A DNA stretch of 64,000 nucleotides, from contig OX638350.1 of NCBI GenBank assembly GCA_951813325.1, forward strand, positions 917,029 to 981,028. The letters run 5' to 3'. This document shows, one piece after another, positions 24,633 through 32,803 of the stretch (position 1 is its first letter; each line of letters begins with the position of its first letter). Below the pieces are notes generated by a model. That model saw nothing but the letters and a program-made list of their open reading frames with translations, searched no databases and was not told the DNA's origin. Origin of the DNA: an uncultured Acidimicrobiales bacterium. Lineage in GTDB: Bacteria; Actinomycetota; Acidimicrobiia; Acidimicrobiales; Bin134. Made by a program: the position numbers and the translations under genes.

Positions 24633-25439
24633 CTAGAAAGTCGTTGTCTGGCCGCCGTTGGAGCGGAAGACGTTGCCGGTGGTGAATTTGCCGGCGTCGG
24701 AGGCGAGGTAGAGCATGAGATAGGCCTGGTCGAGGGCCTCGCCGAGGGCGCCGATGGGGGAGAGATCTCGGGCGTAGTCCAAGAACTCGTCGTAGGCCTC
24801 TTGGTTCAGGGTGCCGTCCTCGTTGTGCAGGCGCCAGGTGGTGAAGTTGGTGAGCGTGCTACCCGGGGCCAGGGTGCACACCCGGATCCCGTATTGGCCC
24901 ACTTCCAGCGACAGGGTGCGGCCCAGCATGGCCACCGCTGCCTTGGTGAAGGCGTAGATCCCGATGCCCTCGTAGGCCAGGTCGATGGCCCCCGACGACA
25001 CGTTGAGGATCACCCCGCCGCCATTGTCCTTCATGGCCCTGATAGCGGCCTGGCAGCCGTAGAGCACACCCTTGAGGTTCAAGTTGATGCCCGCGTCGAT
25101 GTCCTGGTCGCTGAGATCTTCGATCAGGCCGGGGAACATGGCGCCGGCGATGTTGGCGATGATGTCCAGCCCGCCGTAGGCGGCCACCGCTCGGGCAATG
25201 AGAGCTTCCACCTCGTCTCGGGAGGTCACGTTGCAGGCTTGGGCGATGGCCTCGCCCCCGTCCTTGCGGATGGCCTTGACGGTGGACTCCGCCCCCTCGC
25301 CGTCCAAGTCGCCGCACACCACCTTGGCCCCGGCGGCGGCGAACAGCTCGGCAGTGGCCTCGCCGATGCCCGAGGCCGCCCCGGTGATTACCGCGACTTT
25401 GCCGTCTAACCGGAATGCGTCCAGCGCGTCTGCCTTCAT
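24633..25439 (-). CDS. Short-chain dehydrogenase/reductase
   Basis: This is a 268 aa classical SDR. The cofactor motif is TGAASGIGEATAELF at residues about 19-33. GDLDGEGAE at the end of the second strand suggests NAD rather than NADP. NIAGAMFPG is the NAG-like motif, VSSGAIDLAYEGIGIYAFTK contains the catalytic Ser and the Y-x3-K pair, and LAPGSTLTNF is the substrate loop. The gene is convergent with the acyl-CoA dehydrogenase and divergent from a second SDR. The substrate is unknown, probably a hydroxyacyl or cyclic alcohol in the same pathway. Confidence 0.88.
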   Translation of the reverse strand: MKADALDAFRLDGKVAVITGAASGIGEATAELFAAAGAKVVCGDLDGEGAESTVKAIRKDGGEAIAQACNVTSRDEVEALIARAVAAYGGLDIIANIAGAMFPGLIEDLSDQDIDAGINLNLKGVLYGCQAAIRAMKDNGGGVILNVSSGAIDLAYEGIGIYAFTKAAVAMLGRTLSLEVGQYGIRVCTLAPGSTLTNFTTWRLHNEDGTLNQEAYDEFLDYARDLSPIGALGEALDQAYLMLYLASDAGKFTTGNVFRSNGGQTTTF

Positions 25440-25525
25440 CAGATCCTCCTGTTACCTTTGCGGCTGCTGAGATCAATCAACCGCACAGGGTAGAGAAGCC
25501 TCGTGCGATTCATCAGGGAGCAATC

Positions 25526-26368
25526 ATGGCAGATGGCGTGAAGGGATACGGAGTGCTGGTCACCGGTGGGGGTACCGGCATCGGCCATGCCTGCGCGGCC
25601 GCGCTGGCCGCGGACGGTGCCGCGGTCACCATCTGCGGGCGCACCGAGTCGAAGCTGGCCGACTCGGCCGAGCGCGTCGAGAAGGCGGCCGCTAACGGCG
25701 GCAGTGTGGCCTACGTGGTGGCCGACGTGACCGACGAGGCATCGGTGGCCGCCGCCGTTGCCGCTGCGGCCGAGCCCACCGGCACGCTGAACGGGGTGGT
25801 GGCCAACGCCGGCGGGGGCGGGGGCATGGGTCCCTACCACGTGCAGGACACCGACGAGTTCCTGCGGGTGCTGCACCTCAACGTGCTGGGCACCATGCTC
25901 ACCATCAAGCACTCGGTGCCCCGGATGCGGGCCGCCGGGGGCGGATCATTCGTGGGCATGTCGTCCATCGCCGGCCAGATCACCCACCCGTACTTCGGGG
26001 CCTACACCCCCGGCAAGGCGGGCATCGAGGCCATGGTGCGCAACGCGGCCGACGAGTACGGCGCGGCCGACATCCGGTTCAACGCCATTCGCCCCGGATT
26101 TATCGCCACCGAGATCATGGAGGGCATCCCCCGAGACGGCGATGTGTACGAGAGCTACATAGTCAACACTCCCATGGCCGATGTTGGCCTGCCCGAGGAT
26201 GTGGGGAATCTGGCCCGGTTCCTGATCGGACCCGAGTCGCGGTGGATCACCGGCCAGTGCATCAATGTGGACGGCGGCCACAGCCTGCGGCGGGGGCCCG
26301 ACTTCTCCCCGTTCATCGCCCCGGCGCTGGGCCCCGACGTGATGCTCGGCACCCTGCCGGGATCCTGA
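25526..26368 (+). CDS. Short-chain dehydrogenase/reductase
   Basis: This 280 aa SDR starts at ATG 25526 with AGGGAG six bases upstream; longer in-frame extensions lack an RBS. Motifs are VTGGGTGIGHACAAAL, ICGRTESKLADSAERV (an Arg after strand two favours NADP), VANAGGGGGMGPYHV, and MSSIAGQITHPYFGAYTPGK with the Ser/Tyr/Lys triad. FNAIRPGFIATEIMEGIP and WITGQCINVDGGHSL end the fold. It begins a plus-strand set with two luciferase-like genes and is divergent from the other SDR. Confidence 0.88.
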   Translation: MADGVKGYGVLVTGGGTGIGHACAAALAADGAAVTICGRTESKLADSAERVEKAAANGGSVAYVVADVTDEASVAAAVAAAAEPTGTLNGVVANAGGGGGMGPYHVQDTDEFLRVLHLNVLGTMLTIKHSVPRMRAAGGGSFVGMSSIAGQITHPYFGAYTPGKAGIEAMVRNAADEYGAADIRFNAIRPGFIATEIMEGIPRDGDVYESYIVNTPMADVGLPEDVGNLARFLIGPESRWITGQCINVDGGHSLRRGPDFSPFIAPALGPDVMLGTLPGS

Positions 26369-26411
26369 TCGGCCAAGGCGAGACAGCGGAGATGAATCGA
26401 GAGGAGAGCCA

Positions 26412-27263
26412 GTGAAATACTACGCCGCGGTGATGTTCGAGGAGGCCGATCAGCTGGTGGACATCGCCCGGGCCGCCGAGGCCGAGGGGTTCACAGGGGT
26501 GGCCCTGGCCGACCATGTGGCTGTGCCCGAGGGGTTCGCCTCGGTGCACCCCTCGGGGGAGAACCCCTTCAGCCATACCTCGCCTTTTCCCGACCCGCTG
26601 ATCACCGCGTCGGCCATGTTGAGCACCACCACCACGCTGGAGGTGCTCACCTACGTGTACATCCTGCCCATGCGCGACCCGTTCTCGGTGGCCAGCCAAG
26701 TGGCCAGCCTGTCGCTGCTTTCCAACGACCGGTTCCGACTCGGCGTGGGAGTGGGCTGGCTGCGGGAGGAGATCGAACTGCTGGGAGCAGACCCCCGCAG
26801 CCGGGGGCGGCGCACCGACGAGATGATCGAGATCTGCCGACGCTTCTGGCGCGACGGAACCGCCGAGTTCCACGGGGAGCTCTTCGATTTCGGTCCCACT
26901 GGCGTGTACCCCCAGCCCGAGGCGCCGGTGTCGGTGTGGATCGGGGGGAAGTCAGAGGCGGCATTGGCCCGAGCAGTCCGCAACGATGGCTGGCTGGGCA
27001 TGAACTACGACCTCCCGGAGGTCCACCAGTTGCTTGACCGCCTCGGCGAGCTGCGCAAGGAGGCCGACAAGGAGCACAGCCCGTTCGAGACGATGGTGAT
27101 ACCCAACGCCGAGCCCTCCCCCCGCCTGCACGACAAGATGACCGAACACGGGGTCACCTCCACCATCGCCATGCCCTGGTACCCCGGCGACCCAACTCAC
27201 GCCTCCATCGAGGCTAAACGCGACGCCCTCGGCCGCTTCGCCGACACCTTCATCCGGCGCTGA
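26412..27263 (+). CDS. LLM-class F420-dependent oxidoreductase
   Basis: This 283 aa luciferase-like protein has the features of the actinobacterial TIGR03619-like subgroup: MKYYAAVMFEEADQLVDIA, GFTGVALADHVAVPEGF, LEVLTYVYILPMRDPF, NDRFRLGVGVGWLREEIELL and PVSVWIGGKSEAALARAV. GAGGAGAG lies just upstream of the ATG. These enzymes use F420 or FMN to reduce or oxidise diverse substrates. It sits 43 bases after the SDR and five bases before the next LLM gene, so the three are likely one operon. Confidence 0.85.
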   Translation: MKYYAAVMFEEADQLVDIARAAEAEGFTGVALADHVAVPEGFASVHPSGENPFSHTSPFPDPLITASAMLSTTTTLEVLTYVYILPMRDPFSVASQVASLSLLSNDRFRLGVGVGWLREEIELLGADPRSRGRRTDEMIEICRRFWRDGTAEFHGELFDFGPTGVYPQPEAPVSVWIGGKSEAALARAVRNDGWLGMNYDLPEVHQLLDRLGELRKEADKEHSPFETMVIPNAEPSPRLHDKMTEHGVTSTIAMPWYPGDPTHASIEAKRDALGRFADTFIRR

Positions 27264-27267
27264 ACCC

Positions 27268-28239
27268 GTGACCGCACATACAGCAGCGCCGTTGGCCAAG
27301 GGCTCGGTGTCGCTGCGGCTGTATCCCCACGACGGCCCAGCCGCCGAGCAGTTGGACGAGGTGCGCTTCCTGGCTCGTCGGGCAGTGCAAGTGGGCTACG
27401 ACGGGATCATGGTGTCGGAGCACCATGCCGGCTTTCCGGGGTACTTTCCCAACCCCCAGCAGATGGCCGGGTTCCTGCTGGCCGCCATGCCCGCCGGGTG
27501 GGCTGCACCCTGCCCGCTGCTGCTGCCGATGAAGCCCTATGCCCTGGTGGCCGAGGAGGTGGCCTGGCTGGCCGCCGCCTTTCCCGGCCGGGTGGGAGCT
27601 GGGTTCGCGTCCGGGGCGCTGCCGGTGGACTTCGAGCTGGCCGAGGTCCCGTTCGACGAGATCGGCCCGCGGTTCAAGGAGGCCCTGCCCAAATTGGTGG
27701 CCGCGCTGCGGGGCGAGGCCGGTGGCTCACTGGCCGACGACCGGGCCATCGCGGCCTGCGCCGACCATCCCGTGCCGATGGTGGCGGCCGCCCAATCGAA
27801 GACCGCTGTCCGTCGGGCTGCCAGCCTCGACCTGGGTATCCTCTACGACAGCCTCCAAGCTGTGGACCACGTGAGGGAGCTGTCCGATGCCTACGACGAG
27901 GCCGGGGGGACCGGGCCCAAGATCCTGATCCGGCGGGTGTGGATCGGTGGCCCACCCGGAGAGGCTGTCGACAACCAGCTCGGCCTGTATCGGAGCTACG
28001 CCGCCCAGGGAACCATGGCCCGCTGGGACCAAGGAGCCAACATTGTGCTGGCCGCCGACGGCGCCGAGGCCGCCGAGCAATTGTGGACCGCAATGGAAGC
28101 CACCGGCACCGACACCATCAACATCCGCATCCACGTGGTCGGGCTGTCCCCCGCCTACATTCGCGAGCAGCTGGATCTTCACGGCGAGCTGGTCGAACGG
28201 TTGAAGCGGATGCTCGCCCATTCGCCGCGCTTCTCATGA
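27268..28239 (+). CDS. LLM-class flavin-dependent oxidoreductase
   Basis: The 323 aa protein begins at GTG 27268, four bases after the upstream stop. It has VSLRLYPHDGPAAEQLDEVR, GYDGIMVSEHHAGFPGYFP, LLLPMKPYALVAEEVAWLAA and GRVGAGFASGALPVDFEL, the order seen in bacterial-luciferase-like enzymes. The C-terminus is NIRIHVVGLSPAYIREQL. It is more distant from the other two LLM proteins in this window than they are from each other. Co-transcribed with the preceding LLM gene. Substrate unknown; it may use FMNH2 or F420. Confidence 0.82.
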   Translation: MTAHTAAPLAKGSVSLRLYPHDGPAAEQLDEVRFLARRAVQVGYDGIMVSEHHAGFPGYFPNPQQMAGFLLAAMPAGWAAPCPLLLPMKPYALVAEEVAWLAAAFPGRVGAGFASGALPVDFELAEVPFDEIGPRFKEALPKLVAALRGEAGGSLADDRAIAACADHPVPMVAAAQSKTAVRRAASLDLGILYDSLQAVDHVRELSDAYDEAGGTGPKILIRRVWIGGPPGEAVDNQLGLYRSYAAQGTMARWDQGANIVLAADGAEAAEQLWTAMEATGTDTINIRIHVVGLSPAYIREQLDLHGELVERLKRMLAHSPRFS

Positions 28240-28258
28240 GCACTCAGGCGGGTTGGAA

Positions 28259-28996
28259 CTACAGCTTCCTGATGACGAAGGTTCTCGCGGCCTTGTCGTG
28301 CCACCCCTGGCGGTCGCGGTCCCACGTCAGGGAGAGGTAGCAAAGAAGGGGCAGGAAGTTCCCAAACGGGACGAAATACGCAGGAAGCCCCAACACGAAG
28401 GGCAGACCCCAGCGAACCAATGAACGTCCCCAACTCGGGGGCCGGCCCCATTCCGGTTGGAAGAGGTCTTCGGCTCGAACCACCTGAATTCTGGTAGCCA
28501 TTTTGCCCGGTGTTTGGCCCTTGACGGCGATGAACGCGATCTCATAGAAGGCCGCCACGGCGGTAAGCCACCAGGTGAGATTGTCCAGATCCTCGAAATA
28601 GTCCTGCAAGAGATCAAAGAAGTCTTCGGCGGTGTCAGAGTCAGCTAGCTCGTCGATCGGCATCGGCTTTGTGTCGGTGAAGTGAAAGGCGAATAGCAAG
28701 GCCACTGTGAACGCCACGAAGATGATCCCATCGACGAACCGGGCACTGAGGCGTGCAAACCGGGAAGCCAGCTCTTGGGATTGCTGAGAGGCGAGCGTGC
28801 CCTGATCAGTCGGGTTTGAGGATCTGGGTGCTGCCGGCATGGATTGGCCGGCCGGGGGCTTCAGACTCTCCGCCCCGGTGAGGGGATCCAGGGATTGGAC
28901 ACCGCTGTCGGCTACGTACTCTGTCCACTTCTCACCGTCCCACCAGCGGTATTCGTGGCGGGTCGTGGGATCCGACTCCCAGGCGGGATTGCTCAT
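28259..28996 (-). CDS. DUF2510-RDD membrane protein, intact copy 1
   Basis: This 245 aa protein has an N-terminal DUF2510 motif (AWESDPTTRHEYRWWDGEKW, then TEYVADSGVQSLDPL) and a flexible linker. The RDD domain begins with FARLSARFVDGIIFVAF and ends with YLSLTWDRDRQGWHDKAART. Three or four membrane helices are visible, with VKGQTPGKMATRIQVV as the RDD central motif. RDD proteins are membrane proteins of mostly unknown function, some linked to ion exchange. It is the first of a local family of at least four copies on this strand (28259-31723). Confidence 0.82.
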   Translation of the reverse strand: MSNPAWESDPTTRHEYRWWDGEKWTEYVADSGVQSLDPLTGAESLKPPAGQSMPAAPRSSNPTDQGTLASQQSQELASRFARLSARFVDGIIFVAFTVALLFAFHFTDTKPMPIDELADSDTAEDFFDLLQDYFEDLDNLTWWLTAVAAFYEIAFIAVKGQTPGKMATRIQVVRAEDLFQPEWGRPPSWGRSLVRWGLPFVLGLPAYFVPFGNFLPLLCYLSLTWDRDRQGWHDKAARTFVIRKL

Positions 28997-29069
28997 GCGG
29001 AGGTCAGACTAACCGGTGGTTGTTGTCGAGCCGGTGGCTCGGATTACAGCAGGAGAGCGGCAAGCGGGA

Positions 29070-29711
29070 TTAGCTGCCAGACGGATATCGCGGCCGGGGG
29101 ATGGGCTTGTACCGATCACTTGGGTCGTGGATGACGACGGTCTTGAGCATCTTGTCCCACAGCGTCTGATTGCGGTCGTTGTTCAGCAAGACGATGCCGT
29201 TGACGATTACCCAGATGAATCCCAAGAGAAATACTCCGGCCAAGAAAAAGATGGCAGCCGCCTTCAAAACCAGGTCGCGCAGGGCCATCCACCCCCAATC
29301 GGCAGCCCGACGGCTTTCGAGCCGGATCACCCTCATTTTCAGTACTTGCTTGGCTGGTGACTGGCCTCGGGAGTAGACGATCAGAGACCAGATGAGCCAG
29401 CCGATCAATAGGGTGATGATGGCGAGCAAGAGTTCGAGGAAGAGGGCCCCAAGGCGCTGACTCCTGGTGGCCAGCATTAGCGACAGATCGGGGTGATCGG
29501 TGCTTAGGCCGCTATCGGAGTCTTCAGGAGGCAGGCCGGGCGACGGTGATGCCGGTGGGGGCGCCTCTAAGGGAAGCCTCGCTTCGGCGACGCTGACAGG
29601 ATCGACGGTCTGCACGCCGTCGTCAGCTACTTGATCGCTCCATCGCTCGCCGTCCCACCAGCGGTACTGGTGACGGCCAGTGGGATCGGACTCCCAAGAA
29701 GAAACGCTCAT
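29070..29711 (-). CDS. DUF2510-RDD-like membrane protein, copy 2
   Basis: This 213 aa paralogue has the DUF2510 head SVSSWESDPTGRHQYRWWDG and a proline-rich linker. The RDD-like part is SQRLGALFLELLLAIITLLI, then RGQSPAKQVLKMRVIRLES and GIVLLNNDRNQTLWDKMLKT. The RDD signature Arg-Asp pair in the first helix is altered (RLGALFLELLL), so this is a divergent member. The frame is intact. A degenerate copy lies on its 5' side (29775-30150). Function unknown. Confidence 0.75.
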   Translation of the reverse strand: MSVSSWESDPTGRHQYRWWDGERWSDQVADDGVQTVDPVSVAEARLPLEAPPPASPSPGLPPEDSDSGLSTDHPDLSLMLATRSQRLGALFLELLLAIITLLIGWLIWSLIVYSRGQSPAKQVLKMRVIRLESRRAADWGWMALRDLVLKAAAIFFLAGVFLLGFIWVIVNGIVLLNNDRNQTLWDKMLKTVVIHDPSDRYKPIPRPRYPSGS

Positions 29712-29774
29712 ACCGAATTCAGGCTAGCCGGGGGCGGCAATGTGACACTCGCCAACCGCGGGTTGATCACCGAG

Positions 29775-30150
29775 GTTGTTTCACCACCACGAGGGTGCCT
29801 CCGACCTTGTCGGGCCAACCCTGACGGTCGGTGTCTCAGGTGAGGGAGAGACGGCAGAACAGCGTCACCAGCCACCCGACGAATGGGATCAGAAGCAGCA
29901 GCCCAGGTATGACCCAGCGCCGGATAGATCGGCCGGGTCCTGGCCTGCCTCCGATATCTTTGCCAGAGGCGGTGACGGCGACCTTTGTTTGATAGGTATC
30001 CGGCCACAGTGGTCGGTCCCTTGTTCTTGTCGCCGCCCTCGTTACCCCACTCCACGCCGGCGTATGGGTCGGCCAGCACCAAGCTCAAAGGGACGCACGG
30101 AAAGAGCAACGAGATGTCATAGACAACCCCACTGGAACAGCGCCGGGCTT
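29775..30150 (-). pseudogene. Degenerate RDD gene copy
   Basis: In shifting minus-strand frames this stretch reads SLLFPCVPLSLVLADPYAG and then, after a frame change, IPFVGWLVTLFCRLSLT followed by a stop where other copies have Trp, and DTDRQGWPDKVGGTLVVV. These match the transmembrane and C-terminal parts (YLSLTWDRDRQGWHDKAART) of the intact copy. No DUF2510 head remains. A clear relic, with at least one nonsense change (TGG to TGA) and one frameshift. Confidence 0.7.
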
Positions 30151-30198
30151 TATCATCCGGCGCTGTCTCGCGTCTGGAGCGCGCTGCCTCGATCCGGC

Positions 30199-30552
30199 TC
30201 AGAACGCCGGGGCCCAATACCAGGCCATGAGGGGCAGCGAGGTCAACGCCAGGCCCAGCACCGCCTTGCGGCGCAGGAATAGAGCGAACACCGCCGACAG
30301 GCACATGGCGGCTATAGCCACAATCGGCTCGCCCAGCGGCCCCAGGCGGCTCGACGAGGACGGATCGTCCCATTCGACGTACGCCGCCAAGATGGCCAGC
30401 ACAGCCAGACAGTGCACCGCCACGACACCGGCGACCCACGCGATAACCAGCCGCCAAGACGGGGCATCGCCCGGCCCCTTGAGGAGCGCCCAGACAACAA
30501 CCGCGGCCGCGGCTGCGGCGAGAAAGATCACCGCATCCGCCAGTCGCAGCAC
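30199..30552 (-). CDS. Small membrane protein of unknown function
   Basis: This 117 aa protein has four hydrophobic segments (LADAVIFLAAAAAAVVVWAL, LVIAWVAGVVAVHCLAVLAI, PIVAIAAMCLSAVFALFL, AVLGLALTSLPLMAWYW) separated by short charged loops (KGPGDAPSW, VEWDDPSSSSRLG). I do not recognise a family. It lies inside the RDD cluster, between a degenerate copy and a DUF2599-like remnant, and may belong to the same accessory block. Confidence 0.55.
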   Translation of the reverse strand: MLRLADAVIFLAAAAAAVVVWALLKGPGDAPSWRLVIAWVAGVVAVHCLAVLAILAAYVEWDDPSSSSRLGPLGEPIVAIAAMCLSAVFALFLRRKAVLGLALTSLPLMAWYWAPAF

Positions 30553-30622
30553 AGCGGTGCCGGGCGATCACCTGGCACCGCTCGCGTTACCAGTTGCACC
30601 TATGTGACCATACTCCCCACAG

Positions 30623-30889
30623 TCAGGAACCTTTGGTATCCCGGAAGCCCTCGAGATCCCACGTGGCCCCGGTTCCGAGAAAAGACCCGTCCATGTGGCA
30701 CGCGAGCTGCTGGCGTATCGAGTCCCAGCTCTTCACATGCGGCCACATATGCAGTTCAGTCTTCAGGCACTTGACCATTGCTTTGTACATCTGGGTGACG
30801 TTGGGCCGCCACTGGCCCAAGCCCGACGGATCGAGGCGGATGGTCTCATAGCGGTCCCTCTTGTCGTAAGTGAGGCCGATGGCGTCGAT
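30623..30889 (-). pseudogene. DUF2599-like protein fragment with upstream in-frame stop
   Basis: An open stretch of 88 codons with no convincing start reads GLTYDKRDRYETIRLDPSG, then a C-terminal part QQLACHMDGSFLG and TWDLEGFRDT. The Q-x3-CH ... W-(D/N)-LE-x-(W/F)-R pattern is that of DUF2599-like secreted actinobacterial proteins. A TAA at 30890-30892 interrupts the frame; the codons before it (TGYMSCNSS) could be the missing upstream part. Either the gene is broken by this stop or it is a 5'-truncated remnant. Confidence 0.5.
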
Positions 30890-31005
30890 TTAACTGCTGT
30901 TGCAACTCATGTAGCCGGTGTCGGTATGCGGCCGCGCTCCCGACCCGCTTGACTTGCTGGCGTGCCCCTTGAATGCAAGGAGTTGGCCTGCTTTGGCAGG
31001 CTTAG

Positions 31006-31723
31006 TCACTGAGAGCCTTGGTGGACCTCGGGAGATGAGCGGGACCCGATCCAGTTGTTGTCGATTACGTAGGTGCGGGCAGCTTTGTCGTGCCAACCCT
31101 GGTGATCGCGATCCCAGGTCAAGGACAGATAGCACAGCATCGCAGCCACCCATCCGACGTACGGGATGATGCTCAAGAGAGTGGGGATAGCCCATCGCCC
31201 AGTGGCCTTACCCCAGCCGGGGACTCGGCCGTCGCCACCTCGAACAATTGTTATGCCAGTTTGCCATCTTCCCGAGAGTCTGGCCTTTGATGGCAACCAG
31301 GGTGACTTCGTACAGGAATCCGATGAGGGCCCCGACCAGCGACAACCCCAAAAGCCTCCCGAGATTCTGGTCGTCATTGTCAGAGCTGAGGGCGATTCCG
31401 ACGATAATGAGGCTGGGGACTAGGAGGATGATCGAATCAATGATCCGGGCGCCGAGCCGTCGAAGAGGGGAAGCCAACAGCCGCGGGCGTCCGGCGATGA
31501 TCGCGATGCGTCCGCTAGGGCTGGTAATTCCGCTATCTCCAGGTCCTGGAGGAGGAGGGGGCACGGAGGGAAGCGCTCCAAAGGGAAGATTCGCCTCGCT
31601 GTCAGAGATCGCGTCAACCGCCTGTACACCGTCGTCGGCCACCTGATCGGTCCATACCTCGCCGTCCCACCATCGGTACTGGTGGCGGCCAGTGGGGTCG
31701 GGCTCCCAGGAAGACACACTCAT
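31006..31723 (-). pseudogene. DUF2510-RDD gene broken by a one-base insertion
   Basis: The head SVSSWEPDPTGRHQYRWWDG is nearly identical to copy 2. The RDD part (RRLGARIIDSIILLVPSLII, then AIKGQTLGKMA) is intact up to about 31258. There an extra A in the GCAAACTGG run shifts the frame; the first frame ends at 31208. Removing it gives TGITIVRGGDGRVPGWGKAT, then CYLSLTWDRDHQGWHDKAAR and a stop at 31006, about 238 aa in total. It lies in a homopolymer-like site, so a sequencing error is possible. Confidence 0.75.
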
Positions 31724-31792
31724 TACGATGTCAGGCTAGTGGTGTGTCGCTGTAGTTGGCAGCGATGGCTGAACACCGGCAGGGTGATGTTG

Positions 31793-32698
31793 ATGACGGG
31801 GTATGACGAATTCTCCATGTTGGGCGACAATGCCTCTGAGGTGGGGCTGGACTGGAATGGGTCGCCGCCGGTGGAGCGCCGCCGAGTGGAGCTGCCCAGC
31901 GGGCTCGGGTTGAGCGCCATTGTGTGGGGCGACGGCCCGGCCCGGGTGGTGTTCCTCCATGGGGGCGCCCAGAATGCCCACACCTGGGACACGGTGGTGC
32001 TGACCTTGGGGGAACCGGCGGTGGCCATAGATCTGCCCGGTCACGGGCACTCCGATTGGCGGCCCGAACACGACTACTGGCCGCCTTCGATGGCCGACGA
32101 CGTGGCGGTGGCCATCCGGGAGATGGCCCCGCTAGCCGAGTTGGTGGTGGGAATGTCGCTGGGCGGGCTGACCGCTATCTGCCTGGGGGCCCGTTACCCG
32201 GAGCTGGTGCCTTCGCTGGCGGTGGTAGACGTGACCCCGGGCACCGACCACGCTAAAGCCGAGCCCATTGTGGAGTTCATCTCCGGACCCCAGACCTTCG
32301 AGAGCTTCGACGACATCCTGGCCCGCACCACGGAGTTCAACCCCACCCGCAGCGAGTCCTCATTGCGGCGGGGGATCATCCACAACGCCTTCGAACAGGA
32401 CGATGGAAGCTGGACTTGGCGGTGGGACCCGGTGCGGGCCTGGAAGCTCGCCGACCCGGCCAAGCCGGGCGGAGGCAGCCCCGAGTTCTCCGGTCTGTGG
32501 GCCGCGGTGGATGCGCTGGCGTGCCCGCTGTCCTTGTACCGGGGGGCGAATTCGGGGGTGGTGGGCGACGAGGACGTGGAAGAGCTCCGGCGCCGCCAGC
32601 CCGACACCGAGGTTGTGGTGGTGGCCGACGCCGGCCACAGCATCCAAGGCGACCAGCCGCTGGAGCTGGCCCGCCTGCTGGCTTCCCGCCTGGGCTAA
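31793..32698 (+). CDS. Alpha/beta hydrolase
   Basis: About 301 aa from ATG 31793 (AGGG eight bases upstream); in-frame ATG 31787 and GTG 31784 are alternatives. The frame is open further upstream, but that part overlaps the opposite gene head. Fold markers are VFLHGGAQNAHTWDTV (oxyanion loop), AIDLPGHGHSDW, the nucleophile elbow VGMSLGGLTAI, VVDVTPGTDH and the catalytic His in DAGHSIQGDQP. The substrate is unknown. It is divergent from the broken RDD gene and precedes an acyl-CoA dehydrogenase-like gene. Confidence 0.82.
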   Translation: MTGYDEFSMLGDNASEVGLDWNGSPPVERRRVELPSGLGLSAIVWGDGPARVVFLHGGAQNAHTWDTVVLTLGEPAVAIDLPGHGHSDWRPEHDYWPPSMADDVAVAIREMAPLAELVVGMSLGGLTAICLGARYPELVPSLAVVDVTPGTDHAKAEPIVEFISGPQTFESFDDILARTTEFNPTRSESSLRRGIIHNAFEQDDGSWTWRWDPVRAWKLADPAKPGGGSPEFSGLWAAVDALACPLSLYRGANSGVVGDEDVEELRRRQPDTEVVVVADAGHSIQGDQPLELARLLASRLG

Positions 32699-32803
32699 GC
32701 GCTTTCGGCGAGCTTTTGGAGGGAGAAGTCTAGGCTGTGAGTCCAAGGTAGATGATTGGAATCCTTGCCGGCCCGCTCATCAACGAATCAAAGGATGCAA
32801 TCC

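Noticed and set aside
31682..31792. N-terminal extension of the alpha/beta hydrolase
   Set aside because: It overlaps the head of the divergent RDD gene and lacks hydrolase features; ATG 31793 has an RBS.
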